Shown here piece by piece: positions 1-8,045 of a DNA stretch of 36,859 nucleotides. The DNA is from Pseudomonadota bacterium (GTDB lineage Bacteria > Pseudomonadota > Gammaproteobacteria > Burkholderiales > Burkholderiaceae_E), in assembly GCA_029779435.1 (NCBI GenBank), contig JAKPAM010000216.1:1-36859 (forward strand), read 5' to 3'. Within the stretch, counting starts at the first letter, position 1, and each line of letters opens with the position of its first letter. The translations under genes were made by a program, and so were the position numbers. The notes below the pieces were generated by a model, which saw only the letters and a program-made list of their open reading frames with translations, searched no databases and was not told where the DNA came from.

Positions 1-1240
1 CACGTTCCGAACTGTCGACGGCCGCGCGGGCGGTTCGTGCCGCGCGTTCGAGCGCGGATAGGCCGGTCACGCCATTCTCGACCTCCTGCAGGGCGGTCAG
101 CACCGTCTGGCGATAGCTGGCCACCGTCGCGTCATAAGCGGCCCGACTGGCATCGACGCCGGCCTGCGCGCGGCCGCCGTCGAACACGCGCTGCGCGACG
201 CTGGCGCCCAGCGACCAGAAGATCGTCGAGGCGCTGACCAGGTCGGACAGCCGCGTCGACTCGAACCCCAATGCACCGGTCAGCGACAGGCTCGGATAGA
301 ACGCTGCGCGCGCGATGCCGATCTGCGCATTGGCGGCGGCCATCGCGCGCTCGGCGGCGGCGATGTCGGGGCGCCGTTCGAGCAGGTCCGACGGCAAGCC
401 GATCGGGATCATGGGCGGCGCGTCGCGCTGCACGCGCGGAGCGACCGAAAAATCGGGTGCGGGCGTGCCGGTCAGCGTCGCGAGCGCCGTTTCGTATTGG
501 CGGCGCATTCTTTGCTGCAGCGCGTGCTGGGTTCGCGTCGAGGCCAGCGTGGCTTCCTGCTGCGCCAGCTCGAGCCCCGACGAGGCGCCCAGTTCATAGC
601 GGTTGCGCGCCAGGTCCAGTGCGCGGCGCTGCAGGTCGATTCCCTGCTCGAGCACGTCGATGTCGCTGTCGAGCGCACGCAGGTTGAAGTAGTTGCCGGC
701 CACGTCGGTCGTCAGCAGCAGCCGGGTGTTCTGGTAGTCGGCCTCGGTCTGTTGCAGGCTCGCCCGCGCGCCGGCCACCAGCGAGCGGACGCGGCCGAAC
801 AGGTCGAGCTCGTAGTTGACGGTGAAGCCCAGCCGCAGGTCGTTCTGGACGGTCGACGTCGTGGTCGTCGAATAGTTGGTCAACGGCCGGTCGGACGAGA
901 TCCGCTGCCGGCTCGGGCCGCCGCCCAGCTGGACGGTCGGCATCAGCCCGGCCGTGTTCAGATCGACCAGGCTGCGTGCCTGCTGGACGCGCGCGGCGGC
1001 GCCCTGCAGCGTGGCGCTGCGTGCCAATGCCTGCTCGACCAGCCAGGTCAGCACCGGATCGTCGAACGTACGCCACCAGTCGTCCTTCAACTGCGCGTCG
1101 CGGGGCGTGGCTTCGCGCCACGGGGCCTCGAGCTGCCAGTCGCGCGCCATCGGCGCGGCCGGGCGTTCATAAGGCGGCGCGACCTGGCAGCCGGCGACCG
1201 ATAGCGCCGCCAGCAGCAGCCAGCGCGTGGGCCGTTTCAT
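1..1240 (-). CDS. RND efflux outer-membrane lipoprotein, NodT family (3' end cut by window)
   Basis: This is the outer-membrane channel of a tripartite efflux pump (OprM/NodT family). It reads from an ATG at 1238-1240 to the window edge without a stop, giving about 413 codons. The N-terminus MKRPTRWLLLAALSVAGC is a lipoprotein signal peptide with lipobox VAGC and acylated Cys18. The body has the two OEP repeats typical of TolC-like trimers, with recognisable family stretches such as NYELDLFGRVRSLVAGARA and GLPSDLLERRPDIAAAE. The family is usually about 470-500 aa, so the C-terminal part lies outside the window. Its ATG overlaps the stop of the membrane fusion gene by one base, so the three pump genes are co-translated. 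Substrate cannot be told from sequence. Confidence 0.93.
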   Translation of the reverse strand, partial: MKRPTRWLLLAALSVAGCQVAPPYERPAAPMARDWQLEAPWREATPRDAQLKDDWWRTFDDPVLTWLVEQALARSATLQGAAARVQQARSLVDLNTAGLMPTVQLGGGPSRQRISSDRPLTNYSTTTTSTVQNDLRLGFTVNYELDLFGRVRSLVAGARASLQQTEADYQNTRLLLTTDVAGNYFNLRALDSDIDVLEQGIDLQRRALDLARNRYELGASSGLELAQQEATLASTRTQHALQQRMRRQYETALATLTGTPAPDFSVAPRVQRDAPPMIPIGLPSDLLERRPDIAAAERAMAAANAQIGIARAAFYPSLSLTGALGFESTRLSDLVSASTIFWSLGASVAQRVFDGGRAQAGVDASRAAYDATVASYRQTVLTALQEVENGVTGLSALERAARTARAAVDSSER

Positions 1241-2460
1241 CAGGCCCCTTCCTTGTCGGGGGGCGTGGCGACGGTGACGACGTCGCCGTCCGCCAGCGAA
1301 TCGGGCGGGTTGACGACGATGCGGTCCTGCCGCGTGATGCCCGAGATGATCTCGAACGATCGGCCGAAGTTGCGGCCGATCGATACCGGTTGCAGCCGTA
1401 CCTTGCCGTTGTCGTCGACGATCGCCACGCGCGCGCCTTCGGCGCGGAACAGCAGCGTGTTGGCCGGCACGACCAGGCGCTCGGAGCGGCTGGCCTGGAG
1501 TTCGACCTCGACATAAGCGCCGGGCATCAGCCGGCGATCGGCGTTGGGCAGGTGCACGACCGCCTGCATCGTACGGGTCGCCGTGTCGATGGCGCCGGCC
1601 GTGCGCGCGATCTTGCCCTCGAACGTCTGGCCCGGCAGTTCCGTCTGCCGGATCACCACCGGCTGGCCGACCGATACCGATTGGGCATTCGCCTGCGGGA
1701 CATAGAGATTGGTTTTCAGCGTATCCGTCTGCGCCAGCATGAACAATGCCCGCGCCGAGCCTGCATTGCCGGCATCGACGAGATCGCCGACGTCGATGTT
1801 GCGCCGGGTGATCGTGCCGGCATAAGGGGCGGTGATGCGCTTGAACGCCTGTTGCTGCTGCAGGCGCCGGACGTTCGCCTGGGCCGCCTCCAGGTTGGCC
1901 TGCGCCTGCACGAACGCGCTGTTGCGCTCGTCCAGTTCCTGCTGCGAGACCGCGTCCTTGCGGCGAAGGGCCTCCCAGCGTTCCTTCGAGCTGCGGGCCA
2001 GCGTCACGCTGGCCGCCGTCTGGTCGCGCGCGGCGATCGCCTGCGACAACTGCTGGTCGATCTCCGGGGTATCGAGTTCGGCCAGCACCTCGCCCTTGGC
2101 GACGGACGCACCGATGTCCTTGTACCAGCGCACGACGTAGCCGGTGGCGCGCGCGTAGATCGGCGATTCGACGATGCCCTGCAGGGTGCCGGGCAGGATC
2201 AGCGCCATCGCCTGGCGGTTGACCTGGGCCTGCGTGACGTTGACGTGGACCTGGGCGAGCCGCTCGGTGACGGCGGCCAGGGCCTGGCCCTGGTGGTGCC
2301 GGTCGATCAGCGTCCAGCCCGCGCCGGCGGCCAGCAGCAGCACCGCGACCAGCGCGGTCAGGCGGGCGCGGCGCAGGATCTGCCCGCGCTTGAGCGCGGT
2401 CGGCGCCTCATGCGCGTGCAGGCCGTGGATCTGGAGGGAAGCGTGACGTTGTTCACTCAT
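1240..2460 (-). CDS. RND efflux periplasmic adaptor (membrane fusion protein, HlyD/AcrA-like)
   Basis: This 406-aa adaptor links the inner-membrane RND permease to the outer-membrane channel. A single N-terminal membrane segment (about residues 34-52) follows a basic stretch. Then come a first lipoyl-like half (about 95-135), an alpha-helical hairpin rich in Gln/Ala/Arg (about 133-205), the second lipoyl half (ITAPYAGTITRRNIDVGDLV, about 209-228), and beta-barrel and membrane-proximal domains. I chose the ATG at 2458-2460 (MSEQRHASLQ) over an upstream in-frame ATG at 2535. The extra 25 residues are a Pro/Arg-rich artefact overlapping the permease gene, whereas 2460 gives a short 8-base overlap. 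No lipobox is visible, so the adaptor is anchored by its transmembrane helix. The shine-dalgarno match is weak, consistent with translational coupling. Confidence 0.93.
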   Translation of the reverse strand: MSEQRHASLQIHGLHAHEAPTALKRGQILRRARLTALVAVLLLAAGAGWTLIDRHHQGQALAAVTERLAQVHVNVTQAQVNRQAMALILPGTLQGIVESPIYARATGYVVRWYKDIGASVAKGEVLAELDTPEIDQQLSQAIAARDQTAASVTLARSSKERWEALRRKDAVSQQELDERNSAFVQAQANLEAAQANVRRLQQQQAFKRITAPYAGTITRRNIDVGDLVDAGNAGSARALFMLAQTDTLKTNLYVPQANAQSVSVGQPVVIRQTELPGQTFEGKIARTAGAIDTATRTMQAVVHLPNADRRLMPGAYVEVELQASRSERLVVPANTLLFRAEGARVAIVDDNGKVRLQPVSIGRNFGRSFEIISGITRQDRIVVNPPDSLADGDVVTVATPPDKEGA

Positions 2461-5400
2461 GGCGGGGTGATCCGGGCGTCGTCGGGGAGGGCGCCGAGGC
2501 GGTCGACGGGGCGCCGGCGGCCGGCGGCCGTGCACGGCGGGACGTCCGATGCGCGAGCCATCGATGGACGGCGGCGAAGACGACGGGCACGAACAGCAGC
2601 GTGGACAGCGTGGCCAGCAGCAATCCGCCGATCACGGCCCGCCCCAGCGGCGCGTTCTGCTCCGCGCCTTCGCCGAGTCCCAGCGCCATCGGCACCATGC
2701 CGATGATCATCGCCAGCGCCGTCATCAGCACGGGCCGCAGACGCGTCGCGCCGGCTTCGAGCGCTGCCGACAGCGGCGGCACCCCGTCGGCCAGGCGCTG
2801 CCGCGCGAACGTGATCACCAGGATGCTGTTGGCGGTGGCCACGCCCATCGTCATGATCGCACCCGTCAATGCCGGCACCGACAGCGTCGTACCGGTCAGC
2901 AGCAGCATCCACGCGATGCCGGCCAGCGCGGCGGGCAGCGCGACGATCACGATCAACGCATCGATCCATGACTGGAAGTTGACGACGATCAGCAGGTAGA
3001 CCAGCACGATCGCCATCGCCAGCCCGAGCAGCAGGCCGTTGAACGACGACTGCATCGTCTGCACCTGGCCACGGATCGTGACGGTCGTGCCGCGGGGCAG
3101 TTCGTCGCGCATCGCATCGACGAGGCGGCGGACGTCGGTGGCGACCGAGCCCAGGTCGCGGCCCTGCACGCCGGCATAGACGTCGACCACCGGCTGGATG
3201 TCGTAGCGCGAGACCACGGCCTGGCGGCGCTCGGGCGACAACTGCACGAGGTTGCCGAGCAATTGCGGCGTGGCGGCCTGCGCAGCGGTCGCCGCGCCGG
3301 CAGTGTTGACCGGCAGGCGCAGCAGCGCGTCGATCGAATCGACCTGGTACTGCGGTGTCTGCACGGCGATCGAATAGACGACTCCGTTGGCCGGATTGAG
3401 CCAGAAGGCCGGCGCCGTCTGGAAGCTGCCCGACAGCGAGACCAGCATGCTCTGCGCGACGTTCACGGCATTCAGGCCGATCTGCTGGATCCGCGTCCGG
3501 TCGATGTCGACGGCCAGCGCCGGCAGGTCGAGTTTCTGGTGCACGCGCACGTCGACGGCGCCGTGGATCTGCTTGACCTGGCTGGACAGCTTGGCCGCCA
3601 GCACCTGGTTGTCGACGACGTTGGGGCCGGCGAACTGCACGTCGATCGCGGCGGGCAGGCCGAAGTTCAGGATTTGCGTGACGATGTCGGCCGGCTGGAA
3701 GAAGAACTCGATCCCCGGGAACGACCGGGGCAGATCCTGGCGCATCAGCGTCTGGTAGAACTCGCTGGGCCGGTGGCCTTTCTTCAGCGAGATCATGATC
3801 TCGCCGTCGAGCGTGCCGATCGTGCCGGCGTTGCTGTACGACAGGTTGATGCCGCTGTACGGCAGCCCCAGGTTGTCGAGCACGCTGTCCAGTTCATCGG
3901 TCGGGATCAGCTCCCGGATCCGGTTCTCGATCAGGTCGGCCCAGCGCGCGGTCTCTTCGATCCGCGTGCCGCTGGGCGCCCGGAAGTGCAGCTTGATCTG
4001 GCCGGCGTCGACGCTCGGGAAGAAGTCCTCGCCCAGCATCGGGAACCACAGCGTCGAGGCCACGCAGAACGCCATGAAGCCCATGCCGAACGACTTTCGA
4101 TGCGTCAGCAGCGAGCTGAGCACGACGATGTAGCCGCCGCGCAGCCGCTCGAAGGCGGCGTCGAAGCGCAGGTAGATGCGCCGGGGCAGCGATGGACGCC
4201 GGGCAGCCGGAGCGCCGGTCGTCCGACCATCGGCTGGGGGAACGCCCGTCGCCGTGACGCCTGTCGCTGGGACGTCGGCCGCCAGCGCGCCGGCCGAGGG
4301 CGCCGGATGCATGCCGCGCATCAGCAGCAGCGACAGCGTCGGCACCAGCGTGCGCGACAGCACGTAGGACGCCAGCATCGCGAAGACCACGGCCTCGGCC
4401 AGCGGCACGAACAGGTAGCGCGCGACGCCGGTCAGGAAGAACATCGGCACGAACACGATGCAGATGCTCAGCGTCGACACGAAGGTCGGCACGGCGATCT
4501 CGCCGGCGCCATCGAGCACGGCCGTATACAGATCCTTGCCCAGGTGCAGGTGCCGCTCGATGTTCTCGATCGTCACGGTCGCGTCGTCGACCAGGATGCC
4601 GACCGCCAGCGCCAGTCCGCCCAGCGTCATCAGGTTCAGCGTCTCGCCCAGCGCGTACAGCGCCAGCACCGACGACAGGATCGACAGCGGGATCGAGATC
4701 GCGATGATGCAGGTGCTGCGCCAGTTGCCCAGGAACAGCAGGATCATCGCGGCCGTCAGGCACCCGGCGATCACCGCCTCGTGCATGACGCCGGAAACCG
4801 CCGCCTTCACGAAGATCGACTGATCGAACAACTGCGTGATCTTGATTTCCTTCGGCATCAGCGCACTGACCTGCGGCAGCAGCGCCTTGAGCCGATCGAC
4901 GATCTCGATCGTCGAGGCCGAGCCGTTCTTGTAGACCGACAGCAGCACGCCGCGCTCGCCGTTCTGGCGCACGACGTTGGTCTGCGGCGTATAGCCGTCG
5001 TGCACGAACGCGACATCGCGGATGATCGTCGTCGCGCCGTTGCTGGTGCGGATCGGCAGCGCGTTGAGCGCGGCGATCGTCGACGGCGAGCCGCGCAGGT
5101 TGATGCTGTATTCGGTCTCGCCGATCTTGGCGGTGCCCGACGGCAGGATCAGGTTCTGCGCGCTGATCGCGTTGACGACGTCGGTGGCGGTCAGCCCCTT
5201 GGCCTGCAGCGCCTTCGTGTCCAGATCGACCGAGACCAGCCGGTTCTTGCCGCCATAAGGGAAGGGCACGGCGACGCCCGGAATCGTGATCAGCCGCGGC
5301 CGCAGCGTGTTGATCGCATGGTCGAACAGGTCCTGCTCGGGCAGCGTCGCGCTCGACAATCCGAGCTGGATGACCGGGATGCTCGAGGCCGAATACTTGA

Positions 5401-5788
5401 TGACCAGCGGCGGCGTGATGCCGGGTGGCATCTGGCGCGTCTGCGCCTGGGTGGCCGATACGATCTGCGCGACGGCCATCTGGATGTCGACGCCGGGCTG
5501 GAAGAACACCTTGACGATCGAGATGCCTGCGACCGACTGCGACTCGATGTGTTCGATGTCGTTGACCGTCGTCGTCAATCCGCGTTCGTTGATCGTGGCG
5601 ATCCGCGAACCCATCTCCTGCGCCGGCAGGCCGTTGTAGTTCCAAATGATGCTGACGACCGGGATGTCGATCTCGGGGAAGACATCGATCGGCATCCGCA
5701 TCAGTGCCAGCGGCGTGGCGAGCAGGATCATCAGCGCCATCACGATGAACGTGTAGGGCCGGCGCAGGGCGACTTGTACAATCCACAT
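2453..5788 (-). CDS. RND efflux permease (AcrB/HAE1 superfamily)
   Basis: This 1111-aa proton-driven inner-membrane exporter is the first gene of the operon. The N-terminus (MWIVQVALRRPYTFIVMALM) is the first membrane helix, followed by a large periplasmic loop and TM2-6. The proton-relay acidic pair is in GILVDDATVTIENIE (D401, D402). In the second half the TM10 segment reads GVATANSILV (about 982-991), where AcrB has its relay lysine (GLSAKNAIL); no Lys is seen at that place. A low-complexity Pro/Ala/Thr/Gly linker (about 495-535) sits between the two halves, and the tail after residue 1105 is also low complexity. Length is slightly above the usual 1030-1070 aa, explained by these two regions. 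The substrate class is not deducible, and no local repressor gene is present. Confidence 0.95.
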   Translation of the reverse strand: MWIVQVALRRPYTFIVMALMILLATPLALMRMPIDVFPEIDIPVVSIIWNYNGLPAQEMGSRIATINERGLTTTVNDIEHIESQSVAGISIVKVFFQPGVDIQMAVAQIVSATQAQTRQMPPGITPPLVIKYSASSIPVIQLGLSSATLPEQDLFDHAINTLRPRLITIPGVAVPFPYGGKNRLVSVDLDTKALQAKGLTATDVVNAISAQNLILPSGTAKIGETEYSINLRGSPSTIAALNALPIRTSNGATTIIRDVAFVHDGYTPQTNVVRQNGERGVLLSVYKNGSASTIEIVDRLKALLPQVSALMPKEIKITQLFDQSIFVKAAVSGVMHEAVIAGCLTAAMILLFLGNWRSTCIIAISIPLSILSSVLALYALGETLNLMTLGGLALAVGILVDDATVTIENIERHLHLGKDLYTAVLDGAGEIAVPTFVSTLSICIVFVPMFFLTGVARYLFVPLAEAVVFAMLASYVLSRTLVPTLSLLLMRGMHPAPSAGALAADVPATGVTATGVPPADGRTTGAPAARRPSLPRRIYLRFDAAFERLRGGYIVVLSSLLTHRKSFGMGFMAFCVASTLWFPMLGEDFFPSVDAGQIKLHFRAPSGTRIEETARWADLIENRIRELIPTDELDSVLDNLGLPYSGINLSYSNAGTIGTLDGEIMISLKKGHRPSEFYQTLMRQDLPRSFPGIEFFFQPADIVTQILNFGLPAAIDVQFAGPNVVDNQVLAAKLSSQVKQIHGAVDVRVHQKLDLPALAVDIDRTRIQQIGLNAVNVAQSMLVSLSGSFQTAPAFWLNPANGVVYSIAVQTPQYQVDSIDALLRLPVNTAGAATAAQAATPQLLGNLVQLSPERRQAVVSRYDIQPVVDVYAGVQGRDLGSVATDVRRLVDAMRDELPRGTTVTIRGQVQTMQSSFNGLLLGLAMAIVLVYLLIVVNFQSWIDALIVIVALPAALAGIAWMLLLTGTTLSVPALTGAIMTMGVATANSILVITFARQRLADGVPPLSAALEAGATRLRPVLMTALAMIIGMVPMALGLGEGAEQNAPLGRAVIGGLLLATLSTLLFVPVVFAAVHRWLAHRTSRRARPPAAGAPSTASAPSPTTPGSPRHE

Positions 5789-5882
5789 GGCGTCGGAAGT
5801 CTAGCAGTAAGCGTTCGGCGCCGCGTCCCTAGCGGCAATCCCCCCGCTTTCGTGGGGTTACGACAATGGGGACGAACCGGTT
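5789..5882. promoter_or_regulatory. Divergent intergenic region between the efflux operon and the TonB receptor
   Basis: These 94 bases separate the minus-strand efflux operon from the plus-strand receptor and must hold promoters or leaders for both. I see no convincing -35/-10 pair. A GC hairpin CCCC-gctttcgt-GGGG (about 5842-5857) precedes a ten-codon open frame (ATG at 5866, TGA at 5896-5898) that overlaps the TTG start of the receptor. Confidence 0.4.
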
Positions 5883-8033
5883 TTGTCAGATCGACTGATC
5901 ATCTGCGTGGGGGTGCTGGTTGCATTGAATGCAACTTCACCGGAAGCCCGCGCCCAGGATGCCGATGGCGCCCGGTCGCCGGGCGAGGCGTCCGCGCCGC
6001 TGGATCCGGTCGTGGTATCGGCCAGTCGTTCGTCGCAGCGCGTGTTCGACGCGCCTGCATCGATCCAGGCGATCGGCAGCGACGTCGTCGGTACCGCGGG
6101 GCCTCAGGTCAACCTGTCCGAGTCGCTCAACCGCATCCCGGGCGTCAGTGTGATGAACCGGCAGAATTACTCGCAGGACCTGCAGTTGTCGATCCGCGGG
6201 TTCGGGGCGCGGTCGACGTTCGGCATCCGGGGCGTGCGCCTGCTGATCGACGGGATCCCGGCGACGATGCCCGACGGCCAGGGCCAGGCCTCGACGATCA
6301 GCCTGCTCGGCGTCGACCGGATCGAGGTGCTCAAGGGGCCATTGGCCCAGCTCTATGGCAACGCCGCGGGCGGCGTGCTACAGGCGTTCACACGCGCTGC
6401 GCCGTCGCAGCCCTATGGCGACGTGCAGTTCGCGGCCGGACGGTACGGCATGCGCCGCTGGGGGCTGTCCGCCGGCGGACAGTACGGCGCCTGGAACGCG
6501 CGGGTCGACGTCAGCGACCTGTCGGCCGATGGTTATCGCGACCATTCGGCCGTCCGCCGCCGCCAGTTCAACGGCCGCCTGCAGTTCGACCCGACCGATG
6601 ACACGCGGCTGACGATCGTCGCCAACGTTTTCGACCAGCCGCGCGCCGAGGATCCGCTGGGCCTGACGCGCGCGCAGATGTCGCAGGACCGGCGCCAGGC
6701 GGTGCCGATCGCTTACCAGCAGCAGACCGGCAAGCGGGTCGAGCAGCAACAGCTCGGCGCCGTCCTCGCGCATCGCATCGATGCCAGCCAGCGGGTGACG
6801 CTGCGCGTCTATGGCGGCGAGCGGGATTTGTACAACTGGCTGGCGATTCCGCTGGCGGCGCAGCAGGCCGCCACGTCGGCGGGCGGCATCGTCGATTTCG
6901 ATCGCCAGTACGGCGGACTGGGCCTGCTGTACCAGCGCGACCAGGATCTCGGTGCCGCCGGGCGCCTGCAGATGACGGCCGGCCTGGACCTGGACACGAT
7001 GCGCGAGGCGCGGCGCGGCTATGTCAACGACGGCGGCGTCGCGGGGCCGCTCAAGCGCGACGAGATCAACCGCGTGACGAACCGCGACGGCTTCGCGCAA
7101 CTGAGCTGGCTGCCCGATGCCGACTGGACGCTGACCGGCGGACTGCGCGCCAGCCGCGTCGCGTTCCGCTCGGCCGATCGCTTCGTGACCGCCGGCAATC
7201 CCGACGATAGCGGCGCGCGGCAGTACTCGGCCGTCAATCCGGTGCTGGGCGTCACGCGCCACGTCGGCGAGCGGCTGAACCTGTATGCGAACGTCGGCCG
7301 AGGTTTCGAGACGCCGACGTTCACCGAACTCGCTTACCGCCGCGGCGGCAGCGGCATGAACCTCGCGCTCGATGCGTCGCGCAGCCGGCACGCCGAGGTC
7401 GGCGTCAAGTTCCGGCCTTCGGCGCGCCAATCGCTGGACCTGGCATTGTTCGGCATCCGCACCGACAGCGAACTGGTCGTCGACCAGAACGTCGGCGGAC
7501 GCACGACGTACCGCAACGGCGGTCCGAGCCGCCGCGAGGGCGCCGAGCTGTCCTGGCGGGGCGAATGGGCCGGCGGATGGTCGTCTCAGGCCGCGTTGAC
7601 GTGGATGCGCGCGCGCCTGCGGGGGGACGACGATCAATGGCGGCGCCTGCCCGGTGTGGCTGATCGCCTCGCTTATGCCGAATTGGCATGGACGCCTCGG
7701 GGGACGCCCGACGGCAGACCGCGGACGACGCAGGTCGGCGCCTGGCGGCTGGGCGCGCCGACGGTCGCGCTCGAACTCGTGCACGTGGGGCGGGTGTTCG
7801 TCGATGACGTCAATAGCGACGCGGCGGGCGCTTATACACTATGGAATCTGCGTGCGGCGTGGGAACAACGGATCGGCCGCTGGACCTTGCGCGAACTGAT
7901 CCGCGTGGACAATCTGACCGGTCGTCGCTATGTGGGTTCCGTGATCGTCAATGATTCGAATCAACGGTTTTTCGAACCGGCGCCAGGCCGTGCCTGGATG
8001 GCCGGCCTTAGCGTCAGCTATGCATTCGACTGA
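5883..8033 (+). CDS. TonB-dependent outer-membrane receptor
   Basis: This 716-aa TonB-gated porin takes up a ligand such as a siderophore, metal complex or other scarce nutrient; the ligand cannot be told from the sequence. A signal peptide ends near SPEARA|QDAD (about residue 24). A TonB-box-like DPVVVSAS (41-48) is followed by the plug domain, with LSESLNRIPGVSV, LSIRGFGARSTFGIRGVRLL and DRIEVLKGPLAQLYGNAAGG (about 79-164), and then the 22-strand barrel. The last residues are VSYAFD, so the chain ends in Asp rather than the usual terminal aromatic. The only usable start in frame is TTG at 5883; upstream there is no ATG or GTG in this frame. A -1 shift in the T4 run at 5881-5884 would join it to the ATG at 5866, so the exact N-terminus is uncertain. 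Confidence 0.9.
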   Translation: MSDRLIICVGVLVALNATSPEARAQDADGARSPGEASAPLDPVVVSASRSSQRVFDAPASIQAIGSDVVGTAGPQVNLSESLNRIPGVSVMNRQNYSQDLQLSIRGFGARSTFGIRGVRLLIDGIPATMPDGQGQASTISLLGVDRIEVLKGPLAQLYGNAAGGVLQAFTRAAPSQPYGDVQFAAGRYGMRRWGLSAGGQYGAWNARVDVSDLSADGYRDHSAVRRRQFNGRLQFDPTDDTRLTIVANVFDQPRAEDPLGLTRAQMSQDRRQAVPIAYQQQTGKRVEQQQLGAVLAHRIDASQRVTLRVYGGERDLYNWLAIPLAAQQAATSAGGIVDFDRQYGGLGLLYQRDQDLGAAGRLQMTAGLDLDTMREARRGYVNDGGVAGPLKRDEINRVTNRDGFAQLSWLPDADWTLTGGLRASRVAFRSADRFVTAGNPDDSGARQYSAVNPVLGVTRHVGERLNLYANVGRGFETPTFTELAYRRGGSGMNLALDASRSRHAEVGVKFRPSARQSLDLALFGIRTDSELVVDQNVGGRTTYRNGGPSRREGAELSWRGEWAGGWSSQAALTWMRARLRGDDDQWRRLPGVADRLAYAELAWTPRGTPDGRPRTTQVGAWRLGAPTVALELVHVGRVFVDDVNSDAAGAYTLWNLRAAWEQRIGRWTLRELIRVDNLTGRRYVGSVIVNDSNQRFFEPAPGRAWMAGLSVSYAFD

Positions 8034-8045
8034 CGACCGAAACCG

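Noticed and set aside
3263..6601. A very long open frame on the plus strand, antisense to the RND permease and running into the TonB receptor gene
   Set aside because: Its translation is Arg/Asp/Gln/His-rich without any family pattern, and the opposite strand encodes a clear RND permease. High GC removes stop codons from shadow frames.
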